A DNA stretch of 64,000 nucleotides from a bacterium A37T11. Lineage in GTDB: Bacteria > Bacteroidota > Bacteroidia > Sphingobacteriales > Sphingobacteriaceae. The translations under genes were made by a program, and so were the position numbers. Below, in pieces: positions 24,668 through 34,139 of this stretch. Below the pieces are notes generated by a model. That model saw only the letters and a program-made list of their open reading frames with translations, was not told where the DNA came from and searched no databases. Positions within the stretch are counted from its first letter, which is position 1, and each line of letters begins with the position of its first letter. The stretch lies in contig FOBR01000002.1 of assembly GCA_900109895.1 (NCBI GenBank), positions 124,001 to 188,000 of the forward strand, given 5' to 3'.

Positions 24668-25204
24668 TTGAAAAACGAAAACAACGAGAAGGCAAGGTTT
24701 CTTTTTGCGAAGCAGCTTATGCGGTACCGCTTAGCTTACCGATTATCACGTACCAGACTGGCCGGGCTGGTTGATACAAACCGTACATATATCATTAAGC
24801 TGGAAAATGCTGAGTTGAACGTAGGGGTGGATAATATGGAGAAATTTTCTGATTTCTTTGAAGTAAAGATCTATGAGATGCTGAACCCCTACTTTCCGGT
24901 TCAGCTAAATGACCAGATAGCCGCACGCATCAGCAAATTTCGGGACTCGGTCAAAAAGTATGCGGTGGATAAACCTAAACAGCCCCGTACGAAACTGTCT
25001 CCCTTTCTGGATGAGTTGCTGGCTACGCCCTTTTTGAAGGAGCCGCGTACGCTGGCTGAAATAGCTGAAGCTTTGGCTGGCAAGGTGGCCGCCGCCGAGG
25101 GCCGCATAGCGGTATTGCTGGGCAAGCATCCCCGCAACAAACTCGTGCGCACGCTCCCTGGGGAGGAGTGGGGAGGGAAGGTGAATAAATACGTCTTGAT
25201 TTAA
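24668..25204 (+). CDS. XRE-family helix-turn-helix protein with C-terminal extension
   Basis: A 178-residue protein with an N-terminal HTH at about residues 8-65 (FAKQLMRYRLAYRLSRTRLA, then TNRTYIIKLENAELNVGVDN) and an unrecognised, Ala/Leu/Lys-rich C-terminal half (LAEIAEALAGKVAAAEGRIA). The start is a TTG at 24668: the first ATG (24719) would cut into the first HTH helix. A 9-bp inverted repeat just upstream is a likely autoregulatory operator. The cold-shock gene follows after 71 bp. Confidence 0.7.
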   Translation: MKNENNEKARFLFAKQLMRYRLAYRLSRTRLAGLVDTNRTYIIKLENAELNVGVDNMEKFSDFFEVKIYEMLNPYFPVQLNDQIAARISKFRDSVKKYAVDKPKQPRTKLSPFLDELLATPFLKEPRTLAEIAEALAGKVAAAEGRIAVLLGKHPRNKLVRTLPGEEWGGKVNKYVLI

Positions 25205-25275
25205 AATAAATATTTGTATTTTTTAAGAAAACGAACTATATTTAACCAATTTTTAATATTTAAGTAGTTAGTTCA

Positions 25276-25467
25276 ATGCCAGAAGGTAAAGTAAAATTTT
25301 TTAATGAATCCAAAGGTTTTGGATTCATCAAACCGATTGATGGGGCTGAAGATGTTTTTGTCCATGTTTCAGGTTTGAAAGACCAGGTCAGGGAAAATGA
25401 CGATGTGTCCTATGAAGTGCAAAGAGGTAAAAAAGGATTGACAGCTGTCAACGTCCAATTGATTTAA
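25276..25467 (+). CDS. Cold-shock domain protein
   Basis: A 63-residue single-domain OB-fold protein that binds single-stranded RNA or DNA. RNP1 is KGFGFIKP (residues 13-20) and RNP2 is DVFVHVSG (about 26-33). The KVKFFNESKG start is standard for CspA-like proteins. A second paralogue lies at 50884-51081 with a tryptophan in place of the first Phe. A good terminator follows. It may act as an RNA chaperone at low temperature or in stationary phase. Confidence 0.92.
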   Translation: MPEGKVKFFNESKGFGFIKPIDGAEDVFVHVSGLKDQVRENDDVSYEVQRGKKGLTAVNVQLI

Positions 25468-25486
25468 CCGTAATTTTTTTTGCAGG

Positions 25487-25516
25487 AAAAGCCGTCTATC
25501 ATCAGACGGCTTTTTG
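25487..25516 (+). terminator. Terminator after the cold-shock gene
   Basis: AGCCGTCT and AGACGGCT form an 8-bp stem with a 6-base loop, followed by TTTTG. Confidence 0.8.
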
Positions 25517-25653
25517 CTATTCTACTATCATCCTAATTCGGAATTGTTCCAGCGTCTATCGGTGACACAATCGCCCCCTGATATTGTCATTTATACCCTA
25601 TACGCGGTTGCTGATTTGAGGCTACCTTTGTTATATAAATAACTAAATAGAAA

Positions 25654-26244
25654 ATGAGAAAAATTAGTGTTATTTCCATGATTTCATTGGATGGAGTTAT
25701 GCAAGCACCAGGTAGACCAGGTGAAGATCCTTCAGGCGGTTTTAACTATGAAGGTTGGACGGCACCGTATGGTGACGAGGTTTTTGGTAAGGTTCTGGCA
25801 AAAGAGTTGCAACCGGCGGACTACCTATTAGGAAGAAAAACCTATCAGATTTTCGCGTCGTACTGGCCAAAGCATGCTGATTTTTGGCCTGGTATTAATA
25901 ATGGCAATAAATACGTCTTGTCAACAACCATGGAATCATCCGACTGGCAAAACTCCGTATTTCTGCAGGATGTAGCGGCCATTAAAGCGCTTAAAGAGTC
26001 AACAGGTGCTGATATTCAGGTTTGGGGCAGCAGCCAGCTCATCCAGCTACTGCTTGAAAATGATTTGGTAGATGAACTTTGGCTCAAAATATTCCCGCTA
26101 ACCCTCGGTAACGGAAAAAAGCTATTTGGTGGTGGTACCAGCCCGGCTGCTTTTACACTAACAGAATCTACCATAACAACCAGTGGCGTAATCATCGCTT
26201 ATTATAAAAGAGCTGGTAAAGTTATAACGGGAAATGTAGGGTAA
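25654..26244 (+). CDS. Dihydrofolate reductase-like (RibD C-terminal type) protein
   Basis: A 196-residue protein that begins KISVISMISLDGVMQAPGRP and contains ADYLLGRKTYQIFASYWP (about residues 63-80) and DIQVWGSSQLIQLLLEN (about 119-135), the pattern of the stand-alone RibD-C/YwjB family with an NADPH-binding DHFR fold. These proteins are common, of unknown substrate, and not the housekeeping FolA. It is monocistronic; a TACCTTTG element (25623-25630) may be its -7 box. Confidence 0.85.
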   Translation: MRKISVISMISLDGVMQAPGRPGEDPSGGFNYEGWTAPYGDEVFGKVLAKELQPADYLLGRKTYQIFASYWPKHADFWPGINNGNKYVLSTTMESSDWQNSVFLQDVAAIKALKESTGADIQVWGSSQLIQLLLENDLVDELWLKIFPLTLGNGKKLFGGGTSPAAFTLTESTITTSGVIIAYYKRAGKVITGNVG

Positions 26245-26334
26245 TAAGGGTAGCCAAATTGATGGTGTAGCATAAAACTGAAAGGAAAAATTAACTTTAT
26301 CAAATGTCATTTATACGATTTTTGTATGTTTGTG

Positions 26335-26351
26335 TCGGATACAGCATCCGA
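26335..26351. repeat. Inverted repeat in the leader of the GH51 gene
   Basis: TCGGAT-acagc-ATCCGA, 14 bases before the first ATG at 26365 and just after a candidate -7 box (TATGTTTG, 26325-26332). It could be an operator or an mRNA hairpin. Confidence 0.35.
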
Positions 26352-26364
26352 TAGTTAATTATAA

Positions 26365-27894
26365 ATGATAATATTGATGAGAAAAAGCATACTATCAGCC
26401 AGTTTTGTACTGGCTTTGATGACCGGGGCAACAGCCCAGCAAGCAACCATCCAATTGGGCGATACGCTCCATGCACCAGTAGTATCACGCCATATTTACG
26501 GCCAATTTGCCGAGCATTTGGGCCGCAGTATCTATGACGGATTTTACCGGAATGGCCAGATACGGACAGATATTGTGGAAGCCCTCAAGGAGATCAAGGT
26601 ACCTAACCTGCGGTGGCCAGGCGGCTGTTTTGCCGATGAATACCACTGGCGGGATGGCATTGGTCCAAAAACATCGCGGCCAGTGCGGCTCAATACCACC
26701 TGGGGTATGGTGGAAGAAAACAACAGCTTTGGGACTTTTGAGTTTCTGGACCTTTGTGAACGCATAGGCTGCGAACCATACATTGCCGGCAACGTGGGTA
26801 CAGGTACCCCTCAGGAAATGGCTAATTGGATTGAATACCTCAACTCCGACAGCCACTCAGCCCTGGCCGAAGAACGCCGTAAAAACGGCCATCCGGCACC
26901 CTATAAAGTAAGTTTTTGGGGCGTGGGCAACGAAAGCTGGGGTTGTGGCGGCGAAATGACCCCCGAGTATTATGCAGGGCTGTTTAAGCAATATGCCAAC
27001 TTTTGCGAAACTTACCCGGGCTCACCAAGGCTCAAAAAGATAGCCAGCGGTGCCAACTCTGACGATTACAATTGGACGGAGGTAGCCATGAAAAACATCA
27101 ATACTAGCCAGATGTGGGGGTTGTCCCTGCATTATTATACCTTAGTGACAGGCAAATGGCCACCATCCGGCTCGGCTACCAAATTTGGGGAGGATGAATA
27201 TTTCTCGGCCATGCAGCAGGCCTTAAAGATGGAGGAGATTGTGAGCAAGCACGCAGCCATTATGGACAAATACGACCCTCAGAAAAAAGTAGCGTTGCTG
27301 GTGGATGAATGGGGCATTTGGGCAGCACCCGAGCCCAATACCAATCCGGCCTTTTTATACCAGCAAAACTCGCTGCGTGATGCATTAATTGCAGCATCAA
27401 CCCTCAATGTTTTTAACAACCACAGCGACCGGGTACGTGTGGCCAACCTGGCCCAAACGGTCAATGTGATCCACTCGGTGATCTTGACCAAAGACGACCA
27501 AATGGTGTTAACGCCTACTTATTATGTATTTGACCTCATGAAAGTGCACCAGGATGCCAAACTACTGCCACTAACCATCACCAGCCCTGACTATACGTTT
27601 AACGGCCAAACGATCAAAGCTGTTAACGGCTCGGCATCCCTGGACAGCCTGGGAAAAACGCATATCACGTTGGTAAACCTGGATCCGAATAAAGAAATCA
27701 CGGTAACAGTAGCCGTAAGCGCGTCTCCTACAATACTCGCGTCTATCTTAACCGCCCCCAAAATCAATTCCTTCAACGATTTTGGGAAAGCGCCGGAAGT
27801 AAAACCTACGGTATTTAAAGGTGCATCCGTCAAAAAAGGGGTATTAACGGTAAAATTGCCTGCTAAGAGTGTGGTGGCGGTTGAATTGAAATAA
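26365..27894 (+). CDS. GH51 alpha-L-arabinofuranosidase
   Basis: A 509-residue secreted glycoside hydrolase. Signal peptide at about residues 5-25 (ending TATAQ-like GATAQQ). The catalytic acid/base Glu190 lies in [11 protein letters not shown], the nucleophile Glu315 in LLVDEWGIW, and [15 protein letters not shown] (81-95) forms part of the -1 subsite; all are family hallmarks. The C-terminal beta-sandwich is at about 400-505. It removes arabinose side chains from plant polysaccharides. Its stop is one base before the ATG of the phosphatase-rhamnosidase fusion, so the two are co-transcribed, and together they suggest processing of pectin-like or arabinose/rhamnose-bearing glycans. The second start at 26377 is equally possible. 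Confidence 0.93.
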   Translation: MIILMRKSILSASFVLALMTGATAQQATIQLGDTLHAPVVSRHIYGQFAEHLGRSIYDGFYRNGQIRTDIVEALKEIKVPNLRWPGGCFADEYHWRDGIGPKTSRPVRLNTTWGMVEENNSFGTFEFLDLCERIGCEPYIAGNVGTGTPQEMANWIEYLNSDSHSALAEERRKNGHPAPYKVSFWGVGNESWGCGGEMTPEYYAGLFKQYANFCETYPGSPRLKKIASGANSDDYNWTEVAMKNINTSQMWGLSLHYYTLVTGKWPPSGSATKFGEDEYFSAMQQALKMEEIVSKHAAIMDKYDPQKKVALLVDEWGIWAAPEPNTNPAFLYQQNSLRDALIAASTLNVFNNHSDRVRVANLAQTVNVIHSVILTKDDQMVLTPTYYVFDLMKVHQDAKLLPLTITSPDYTFNGQTIKAVNGSASLDSLGKTHITLVNLDPNKEITVTVAVSASPTILASILTAPKINSFNDFGKAPEVKPTVFKGASVKKGVLTVKLPAKSVVAVELK

Positions 27895-27895
27895 C

Positions 27896-30800
27896 ATGAA
27901 GAAAACTGCTGTCATCCTGTTCCTGATAATCCATACGGCTTTAAATGTACATAGCCAGAACAAAGAAAAAATCTTGGTGCTTTCTGACATTGAAGGTCAA
28001 TACAAAGCACTGCAAACATTACTGATTCGCGGGAAAGTCATCGACAGCAACCAGCGCTGGACTTTTGGTAAGGGTCATTTGGTTTTACTGGGTGATATGA
28101 TAGACCGGGGCGACCACGTGGTGGAAGTGTGGGACCTGATCAAAAAGTTGGAAACTGAAGCACAGGCAGCCGGGGGGCAAGTCCATTATATACTGGGTAA
28201 CCATGAAATTATGAACTTAAGCGGTGACTGGCGCTATGTGAACAAAAAATACCTGGCTAAGCCCGGCGAGCTAAAACCTGAATATGCCGCCTTGCTGAGT
28301 GCTACCTCTGCAAACGGTAAGTGGCTACGCAGTAAACACATTGTTGAAAAGATTGGCGATGTGTTGTTTGTACATGCAGGCATTTCACCCCAGGTTAATG
28401 CCGCAGCCATCAGCCTGGACCGGATGAATGAAATTGCCCAAAAATACCTGGATAAAGCCTTATATTACAAGACGCCGGCACTAGCAGCCGATGTCCCGGC
28501 CGCAGACCGCAAAGATTTTGAGCTGGTATTTAACGCCCGTACCTCATCGCCATTCTGGTACCGGAACTATTACCGCCTGGTAGGCGAACAATTTGTGACT
28601 GGCAACGATGAAGCGAACCTTGACAGCGCGTTGCAACAATATCAGGTAAAACACATCGTCACCGGCCATAGCATCGTGGCCGATACAGTAACTGTGCATT
28701 ACGGTGGGAAGTTGTTTAACACCGACGTAGAGCATGCTGAAGGACATTCTGAGGCCTTGCTGATGGAGGATGGAAAGTATATACATATTACCGTCCCCTT
28801 TGCCACTGCCCAATGGATCACGGTGCCTTATGCAGAACCGGAGGGGAGGCGCCCCGTCCCGGTATTTTGGAAAAGCTTTGCCCAACGTAAAAAAGTAACT
28901 TCAGCTACGCTTTACATCACGGCCCTGGGGATGTATGAAGCTCAATTAAATGGTAAAAAAATTGGTCAGGATTTTTTTACGCCCGGATTTACGCGGTATG
29001 ACAAGCGCTTGCAATATCAGCAATACGACGTAACCCGTTTAATCAAAGCAAACAATGAGCTGAAGGTGTGGGTGGGCGAGGGCTGGTATCGGGGGCCTTT
29101 CAGAACCCTGACCGGCGAGCCGAAACCGAATATTTATGGCAATAAGGCCGGCCTGGTGGTTGAGTTATTACTGAATTATGCAGATGGTTCTGCGTCCAAA
29201 ATGTTTTCGGATAGTACCTGGACCTGTACAGAAAGTACTATCCGCTATTCAGAATTGTATGATGGGGAAATGCAGGATACGAGGGAGGGCGCCCCGACAT
29301 TCACTGGCGATCGCAAATTATTGTCCGCCTCAGGCGTGATGCCGCGGGTACCATTTAACCAATTAGTTCTCTCTGAAGCTGAGCCCGTCCGCAAGCACGA
29401 AACCTTCAAACCCCTAAAAATATTTACCAGCCCAAAAGGTGAGCAACTGATTGATTTTGGTCAAAACCTGGCTGGCTGGGTGCAGATTAAAGTAAAAGGG
29501 CGGGCAGGGGATACCATCCTGCTATACCATGCCGAGGTACTGGACAAAGAAGGAAACTTCTACACCGGTAACCTGCGTGAAGCAAAAGCGACGGATACTT
29601 ACATCCTGAACGGAACGCAACAAACCCTGGAGCCGCACTTTACTTACCACGGTTTTCGGTATGTAAAACTAGTAGGAATAGCCCCCAGCAAAGTGCAGCT
29701 AACAGCCATCGCGCTATACAGCGATTTAGCACAAACCGGCACGTTTAGTTGCTCAGACCCACTTATTAACCAATTGCAGCACAACATTGCGTGGAGCATG
29801 AAAAGCAATTTTGTGGATATCCCGACCGATTGCCCGCAACGGTCTGAACGGTTGGGCTGGACAGGGGATGCACAGGCCATTTGTGGTACAGCCAGCTTTC
29901 TGATGGATACGCGAAGGTTTTTTGCAAAGTGGCTCAAGGATGTGGCCGCAGAACAAGGCAGTAACGGGGCTGTGCCTACCTATGTGCCCAGAGCCTCACC
30001 AGGTGAAGAGGTGGTCAATGGCGTAGCGGGCTGGGGTGATGCAGCGACCATAGTGCCTTGGACCATGTATACCGTTTATGGGGATACGGCTGTGCTAAGG
30101 GAACAATATGCGTCCATGAAAGCTTGGGTAGATTATGTAAAAAGCGTGAGCACCGATGGTTTGTGGCATGCAAAAGGTTATGGGGATTGGTATGCGCAAG
30201 GCCCCGCTACCGATTTGCTGCTCATTAATCAGTGTTTTAGGGCACATTCATTGGATATTTTGGTTAAAACCGCCAACGTATTGGGGTATGCAATGGATGC
30301 GCAAAATTACCAGCAAAAGCTGGATTCCGTCAAACAGATCTTCGCAAAAAACTTTATAACGCCTACCGGGATATTTACTTCTGACACACAAACGGCCTAT
30401 TTGCTGGCACTTCAGTTTAACCTATTGACAGAAAAGCATGCCGAAACCGCTGTTTTGCGATTGGTAAACCTGCTAAAGGAAAATAATAAGCATCTGGCAA
30501 CAGGTGTGTTAGGTACTCCCTACTTATTGCCCGTGCTGTCTAACTATGGCTATAGCGAACTGGCTTTTGAAGTGCTGAAGCAAATTGATTGCCCTTCCTG
30601 GCTGTACCCTGTTACAAAGGGTGCCACCACCATGTGGGAGAAATGGGATGCCATTAAGCCGGATGGAACGGCTACCGAAAGTTCCTTTAACCACTACGCC
30701 TACGGTGCGGTAGGCAGTTGGCTGTATGAACACCTGGCCGGCATACAGGCAGCCGAACCCGGTTATAAAAAGATTATTATTAAGCCTGAAATAGGTGGGG

Positions 30801-30991
30801 GGATCACGTGGGCAAAAGCCTCTTATACCTGTGATTACGGAGATATTGTTTCATCTTGGGAAGTTAAAAACGGAAAGCTGAAATTACAGGTAGAAATACC
30901 AAAAGGAACCACCGCACAAATTTTTGTGCCTTCCGCAGACGAAAAATCCTACCATAAACACGAAGTAGGGAGTGGTAAGTTTTCATTTTGA
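27896..30991 (+). CDS. Fusion: calcineurin-like metallophosphatase and GH78 alpha-L-rhamnosidase
   Basis: A 1031-residue secreted protein with two unrelated enzymes. Residues 1-20 are a signal peptide. Residues 24-295 carry metallophosphatase metal-ligand motifs in order: DIEGQ (31), GDMIDRG (66-72), GNHE (101-104), HAG (160-162) and GH (257-258), as in Shewanella-like phosphatases. From about residue 304 (AQWITVP) the chain becomes GH78: YITALGMYEAQLNGKKIG, LKVWVGEGWYRG and the catalytic-domain signature DCPQRSERLGWTGD at 645-658, then TTMWEKWD and SSFNHYAYG. The frame is uninterrupted across the junction near 28800. Both parts look intact; the usual extra N-terminal domain of longer GH78 enzymes is missing. 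Confidence 0.88.
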   Translation: MKKTAVILFLIIHTALNVHSQNKEKILVLSDIEGQYKALQTLLIRGKVIDSNQRWTFGKGHLVLLGDMIDRGDHVVEVWDLIKKLETEAQAAGGQVHYILGNHEIMNLSGDWRYVNKKYLAKPGELKPEYAALLSATSANGKWLRSKHIVEKIGDVLFVHAGISPQVNAAAISLDRMNEIAQKYLDKALYYKTPALAADVPAADRKDFELVFNARTSSPFWYRNYYRLVGEQFVTGNDEANLDSALQQYQVKHIVTGHSIVADTVTVHYGGKLFNTDVEHAEGHSEALLMEDGKYIHITVPFATAQWITVPYAEPEGRRPVPVFWKSFAQRKKVTSATLYITALGMYEAQLNGKKIGQDFFTPGFTRYDKRLQYQQYDVTRLIKANNELKVWVGEGWYRGPFRTLTGEPKPNIYGNKAGLVVELLLNYADGSASKMFSDSTWTCTESTIRYSELYDGEMQDTREGAPTFTGDRKLLSASGVMPRVPFNQLVLSEAEPVRKHETFKPLKIFTSPKGEQLIDFGQNLAGWVQIKVKGRAGDTILLYHAEVLDKEGNFYTGNLREAKATDTYILNGTQQTLEPHFTYHGFRYVKLVGIAPSKVQLTAIALYSDLAQTGTFSCSDPLINQLQHNIAWSMKSNFVDIPTDCPQRSERLGWTGDAQAICGTASFLMDTRRFFAKWLKDVAAEQGSNGAVPTYVPRASPGEEVVNGVAGWGDAATIVPWTMYTVYGDTAVLREQYASMKAWVDYVKSVSTDGLWHAKGYGDWYAQGPATDLLLINQCFRAHSLDILVKTANVLGYAMDAQNYQQKLDSVKQIFAKNFITPTGIFTSDTQTAYLLALQFNLLTEKHAETAVLRLVNLLKENNKHLATGVLGTPYLLPVLSNYGYSELAFEVLKQIDCPSWLYPVTKGATTMWEKWDAIKPDGTATESSFNHYAYGAVGSWLYEHLAGIQAAEPGYKKIIIKPEIGGGITWAKASYTCDYGDIVSSWEVKNGKLKLQVEIPKGTTAQIFVPSADEKSYHKHEVGSGKFSF

Positions 30992-31019
30992 TAGTAAAGT
31001 GATATTCGGCAAATTCTAT

Positions 31020-31027
31020 TATTTTTG
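31020..31027 (+). promoter_or_regulatory. Candidate -7 element for the kinase at 31048
   Basis: TATTTTTG matches TAnnTTTG, with a short 20-base distance to the ATG. Confidence 0.35.
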
Positions 31028-31047
31028 CATGGATATCATTCAATTCT

Positions 31048-32328
31048 ATGAAAAAGAAGTCTTATCTATTGTTGTGTATTTGGTTTTTTGCTGCCTGTAC
31101 TAATCCAACGTTAAAAATAGAACCTTTACATCCTGTTAAGGCTTATTTGGAGCGTTTGCTTGACTCTGCGCAAGTATTTTTGAATTATAACGACCATGCT
31201 ACTGCTCTATTATACCACCGCAAAGTTCTTGCTCTTTCCCGCAAACACGGATTTCATACCTATGAAGCGAAAGCGCTTCTTGGTATGGGTAACCTAATGA
31301 AGCATGAAAATACCGACAGCAGCCTTTATTACTTGCAAAAAGCACTGGCTATAGCCGATTCAATTGGTCACAACCAGCTTCGGGCAGATATACAATATAG
31401 TATTTGGGATACGCAGCGGCAACGAAAAAAGTATGAGGAAGCGATGTCGGCCCTTCAAGTCCATCACCATATTCTGGATAATTTGCTTGCCCAACAACGT
31501 GAAAAAGCATTGGAGGAACTCAAATCTTTAGAACATGCCCGTCGTAAAGCCGCCATTGCAAAGGCTGCCGGCATTGGTGTTTTGGTTATTATTTTACTAC
31601 TTATTTGGTATTCCCGTAAAGTACGCAAACTTAACCTGCGGTTAATTGGCGCTGTCAAATTGAGAGATCGGTTACTTTCTATTGTCAGCCATGATCTTCG
31701 GGCGCCCATGGCTAGCCTTACACAGGTGCTGCAGTTATTAAGCAAAGAAAAACTTACACCAAAAATCCAACAATCGATGCTGCAAAAAGCAGCTATTCAG
31801 GGCGAGGCCATTAGTCAGGGATTTGAAAACCTGTTAGCCTGGGCAAATACACAAGTGAAGGGTAAGTATGGCCATCCTACACGGTTTTCACCCATTACGC
31901 GTATCCAAAGTACCCTATCGCTGCTTGACGGGCTTGCCAAACAAAAAGCCATTCAACTTGAAGTAGTGATTGATGAATCGATCACTGTAACGGCCGATCC
32001 TGATCAATTTGATTTTATGACCCGCAACCTTATCTCCAACGCCATCAAATTTTCCTTTCCGGGGGGAGTAATTCGTATAGCAGGCCATCAGCAGGGCCAG
32101 CTTACGCAAATTAGTTTTGCCGATCAAGGAACAGGAATACCGCCAGAGCGCCAAGTTCACTTCTGGGAAGAAACCATCGTAAGCCACCAAGGAACGCTGG
32201 GTGAAAAAGGCACAGGTCTGGGCCTATTACTAGTTAAAGAATTTGCAGAATCCAATGGAGGTTCTATTCATATGGAAAGCGGCTTAGAAGAAAAAGGCAC
32301 TATCTTTACTATAACATTGCCGTCTTAA
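31048..32328 (+). CDS. TPR-containing sensor histidine kinase
   Basis: A 426-residue kinase. An N-terminal lipoprotein-like signal (WFFAAC) or membrane anchor, TPR-like helices at about residues 40-165, one TM at about 173-191, a HisKA dimerisation domain with the phosphorylatable histidine in IVSHDLRAPM (about 213-222), and an HATPase domain with N box (NLISNAIKFS), DQGTGIP and GTGLGLLLVKEF. No response regulator is adjacent. It faces a second kinase on the opposite strand. It follows the glycoside hydrolases by 56 bp and might sense something in the envelope, but no link is proven. Confidence 0.88.
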   Translation: MKKKSYLLLCIWFFAACTNPTLKIEPLHPVKAYLERLLDSAQVFLNYNDHATALLYHRKVLALSRKHGFHTYEAKALLGMGNLMKHENTDSSLYYLQKALAIADSIGHNQLRADIQYSIWDTQRQRKKYEEAMSALQVHHHILDNLLAQQREKALEELKSLEHARRKAAIAKAAGIGVLVIILLLIWYSRKVRKLNLRLIGAVKLRDRLLSIVSHDLRAPMASLTQVLQLLSKEKLTPKIQQSMLQKAAIQGEAISQGFENLLAWANTQVKGKYGHPTRFSPITRIQSTLSLLDGLAKQKAIQLEVVIDESITVTADPDQFDFMTRNLISNAIKFSFPGGVIRIAGHQQGQLTQISFADQGTGIPPERQVHFWEETIVSHQGTLGEKGTGLGLLLVKEFAESNGGSIHMESGLEEKGTIFTITLPS

Positions 32329-32361
32329 ATAGGACTCAATTCGCTTGCAAAATCTCATATA

Positions 32362-33471
32362 TCACATCTCATTCTTCAAAACAGGCAAACAAATCGTAAA
32401 ACAACTGCCAGTATCAGGGCTACTTTCCACCAAAAGCTTGCCCTGATAACGTTCAAGGCTTTCCTTGGCTATAAGCAATCCAAGCCCAAAGCCAAGCCTA
32501 ATTTCATTACGTAGTTTTCTGGCAGATTCATTGCTCATCAACGTATCCACTTGATCTTTTGTCAATCCCTCCCCTTCATCGCGTACCATCACCTGCATTG
32601 TAGTATCAGTTTTGGTGGCACTAATGATAATTTTTCCACCTGTTGGTGAATATTTGACCGCATTGTGCAGCAAATTTCTAATCATAATTTCCAGAATGAA
32701 CGTGTCATAAATTAATACCGTATCAGCATCCACATTTATTTGAACACTCAAAGACTTTTCCCGGACGGCATTCGCAAAACACCCGACCTTTACTTCCAAA
32801 AAGGCGAGGAGCTCTATTTGCTGAGGAGTAAATTGAAAGCGGTCCATTTCGCCGACCTCATGAATAACGGTAGCATCAATCATAGAAAACGCCGTGTTAA
32901 TTTGTTCATCCATTTTAAGACAAATGGATTGCCATTTTTTTTGCGAGAGGTTTAGCTTTTCACCGTATTTCAAAATATTTTGTAAGGCTGATAGGGGGCC
33001 GCGAATATCGTGCGCCAGGGAAGACAATACGGTTCTTTTAAAATGAAGCAAATCCAGCAAATCGGTTGATTTAACTTGCAACTGGTCTACATCTAAAAAT
33101 GTAATCACCCGCACTTCACCCAGTGTGTGCTCATAAATGTCATACCAGCGGTAGGTTTGGTTTTTGCAGCGAACTTTGGCTACCTGGTTAATATAGGAAA
33201 GACCATCCCGCTGGGCAATTTTTAATTTTTCATTCCATAGCCTGATTACTTCCTCGCGATACGCCTCATCCGGATAGGCCTTTATTGCCCACATATCCAA
33301 ATCAGGTACTTCCTCCAAACTGTAGCCAATCTCCTCTTGGTAGGACAGGTTATGATAAAAATGCCGATTGTGAATATCCGCCAGGATAACCGGGGTAACA
33401 ATTACATCCAATGTTCTGAAATCAGGCGTATAGTTAATACCTTCTTTCAGCGAGTTTTTACACAATTTCAT
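32362..33471 (-). CDS. PAS-domain sensor histidine kinase
   Basis: A 369-residue soluble kinase: a PAS domain at about residues 20-130 (HNRHFYHNLSYQEEIGYSLE, then YRWYDIYEHTLGEVRVITFL), a HisKA domain with SLAHDIRGPLSAL (about 151-163) and an HATPase domain (NLLHNAVKYSPTGG, DEGEGL, LGFGLGLLIAKE). It has no TM, so it probably reads an internal cue. It converges with the TPR kinase (33-bp gap) and has no partner regulator in the window, so both are orphan kinases. Confidence 0.88.
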   Translation of the reverse strand: MKLCKNSLKEGINYTPDFRTLDVIVTPVILADIHNRHFYHNLSYQEEIGYSLEEVPDLDMWAIKAYPDEAYREEVIRLWNEKLKIAQRDGLSYINQVAKVRCKNQTYRWYDIYEHTLGEVRVITFLDVDQLQVKSTDLLDLLHFKRTVLSSLAHDIRGPLSALQNILKYGEKLNLSQKKWQSICLKMDEQINTAFSMIDATVIHEVGEMDRFQFTPQQIELLAFLEVKVGCFANAVREKSLSVQINVDADTVLIYDTFILEIMIRNLLHNAVKYSPTGGKIIISATKTDTTMQVMVRDEGEGLTKDQVDTLMSNESARKLRNEIRLGFGLGLLIAKESLERYQGKLLVESSPDTGSCFTICLPVLKNEM

Positions 33472-33610
33472 TCAGGATACCTCTAAAGCACAAAACAAGC
33501 TGGGTTCAATTTTGTTGGTTCAAAAATTTTTCCGGAGACCTGGCGGGCATAATGGCACCTGTAGACAACCCCGTACCAAACTGGAACCTGACCGGAATTA
33601 GGATATATAC

Positions 33611-33643
33611 ATTTTCCCCACAGTGAGATGACCGGTTGAGTTA
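33611..33643. repeat. Hairpin-repeat family, partial copy C (right half)
   Basis: TTTTCCCC-ac-AGTGAGATGACC then GGTTGAGTTAT matches the right half of the elements at 34919-34995 and 36517-36594 at about nine of ten positions. A matching left arm is not present. Confidence 0.6.
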
Positions 33644-33653
33644 TTATAAACAA

Positions 33654-33690
33654 AAAACCACCCGCTGATTTTCAACGGATGGTTTTTTTT
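33654..33690 (-). terminator. Terminator-like hairpin after the first Rpn remnant
   Basis: AAAACCA-c-CCG and CGGATGGTTTT form a stem with A/T runs on both sides. A near-identical hairpin follows the intact Rpn gene at 35477. Confidence 0.65.
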
Positions 33691-33706
33691 ATGTATATAA
33701 ATATGC

Positions 33707-34102
33707 TTAAAGTTTCTCCACAACACCAAGTGGTAAGTTTAAACTAGATGATATAACATTTAATTCAACACCTGATTTCTTTAACGTTCTGGCACCTTCC
33801 AGTTTTTCAGCTTCTGCTCTGGCCTGTAGTTTGGCTATTTCCTGATCAGCCTTAGCACGTTCTTCACGACGACCCTGTTCCAAGCCTTTCTCCAAGCCTT
33901 GTTTTAGCTTAAAATCCAGGGCATTTTGATTATCCCATCGCTTTTGTAATTCCGTATCGTACAACATCCTTTCTTCGTCCGTTAAGTTATTATATTCAGC
34001 AATATTAAACAACCGCTTAAAAACAGGTTTGTTAAGCACCCTTGGTAATTTTTTGAGCTTACTCAGGTGCCGTAAAGAATAGAGCCAGTCGTCAAGATCT
34101 GT
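33707..34102 (-). pseudogene. Rpn-family (PD-(D/E)XK) protein, C-terminal remnant
   Basis: From a TAA at 34103-34105 the frame reads the last ~131 residues of the Rpn-type protein encoded next door (34140-34847): DWLYSLRHLSKLKKLPRVLN, then EYNNLTDEERMLYDTELQ, the Gln/Arg-rich coiled part and a C-terminal LPLGVVEKL. The first codons after the stop are identical to the neighbour, so it is a tandem duplicate cut at its 5' end. Nothing of the catalytic domain remains. An in-frame GTG at 34039 could start a 110-residue product, but expression is doubtful. Confidence 0.8.
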
Positions 34103-34139
34103 TTACGACAGATGATTTGTATTATGTAGATAAATACAC

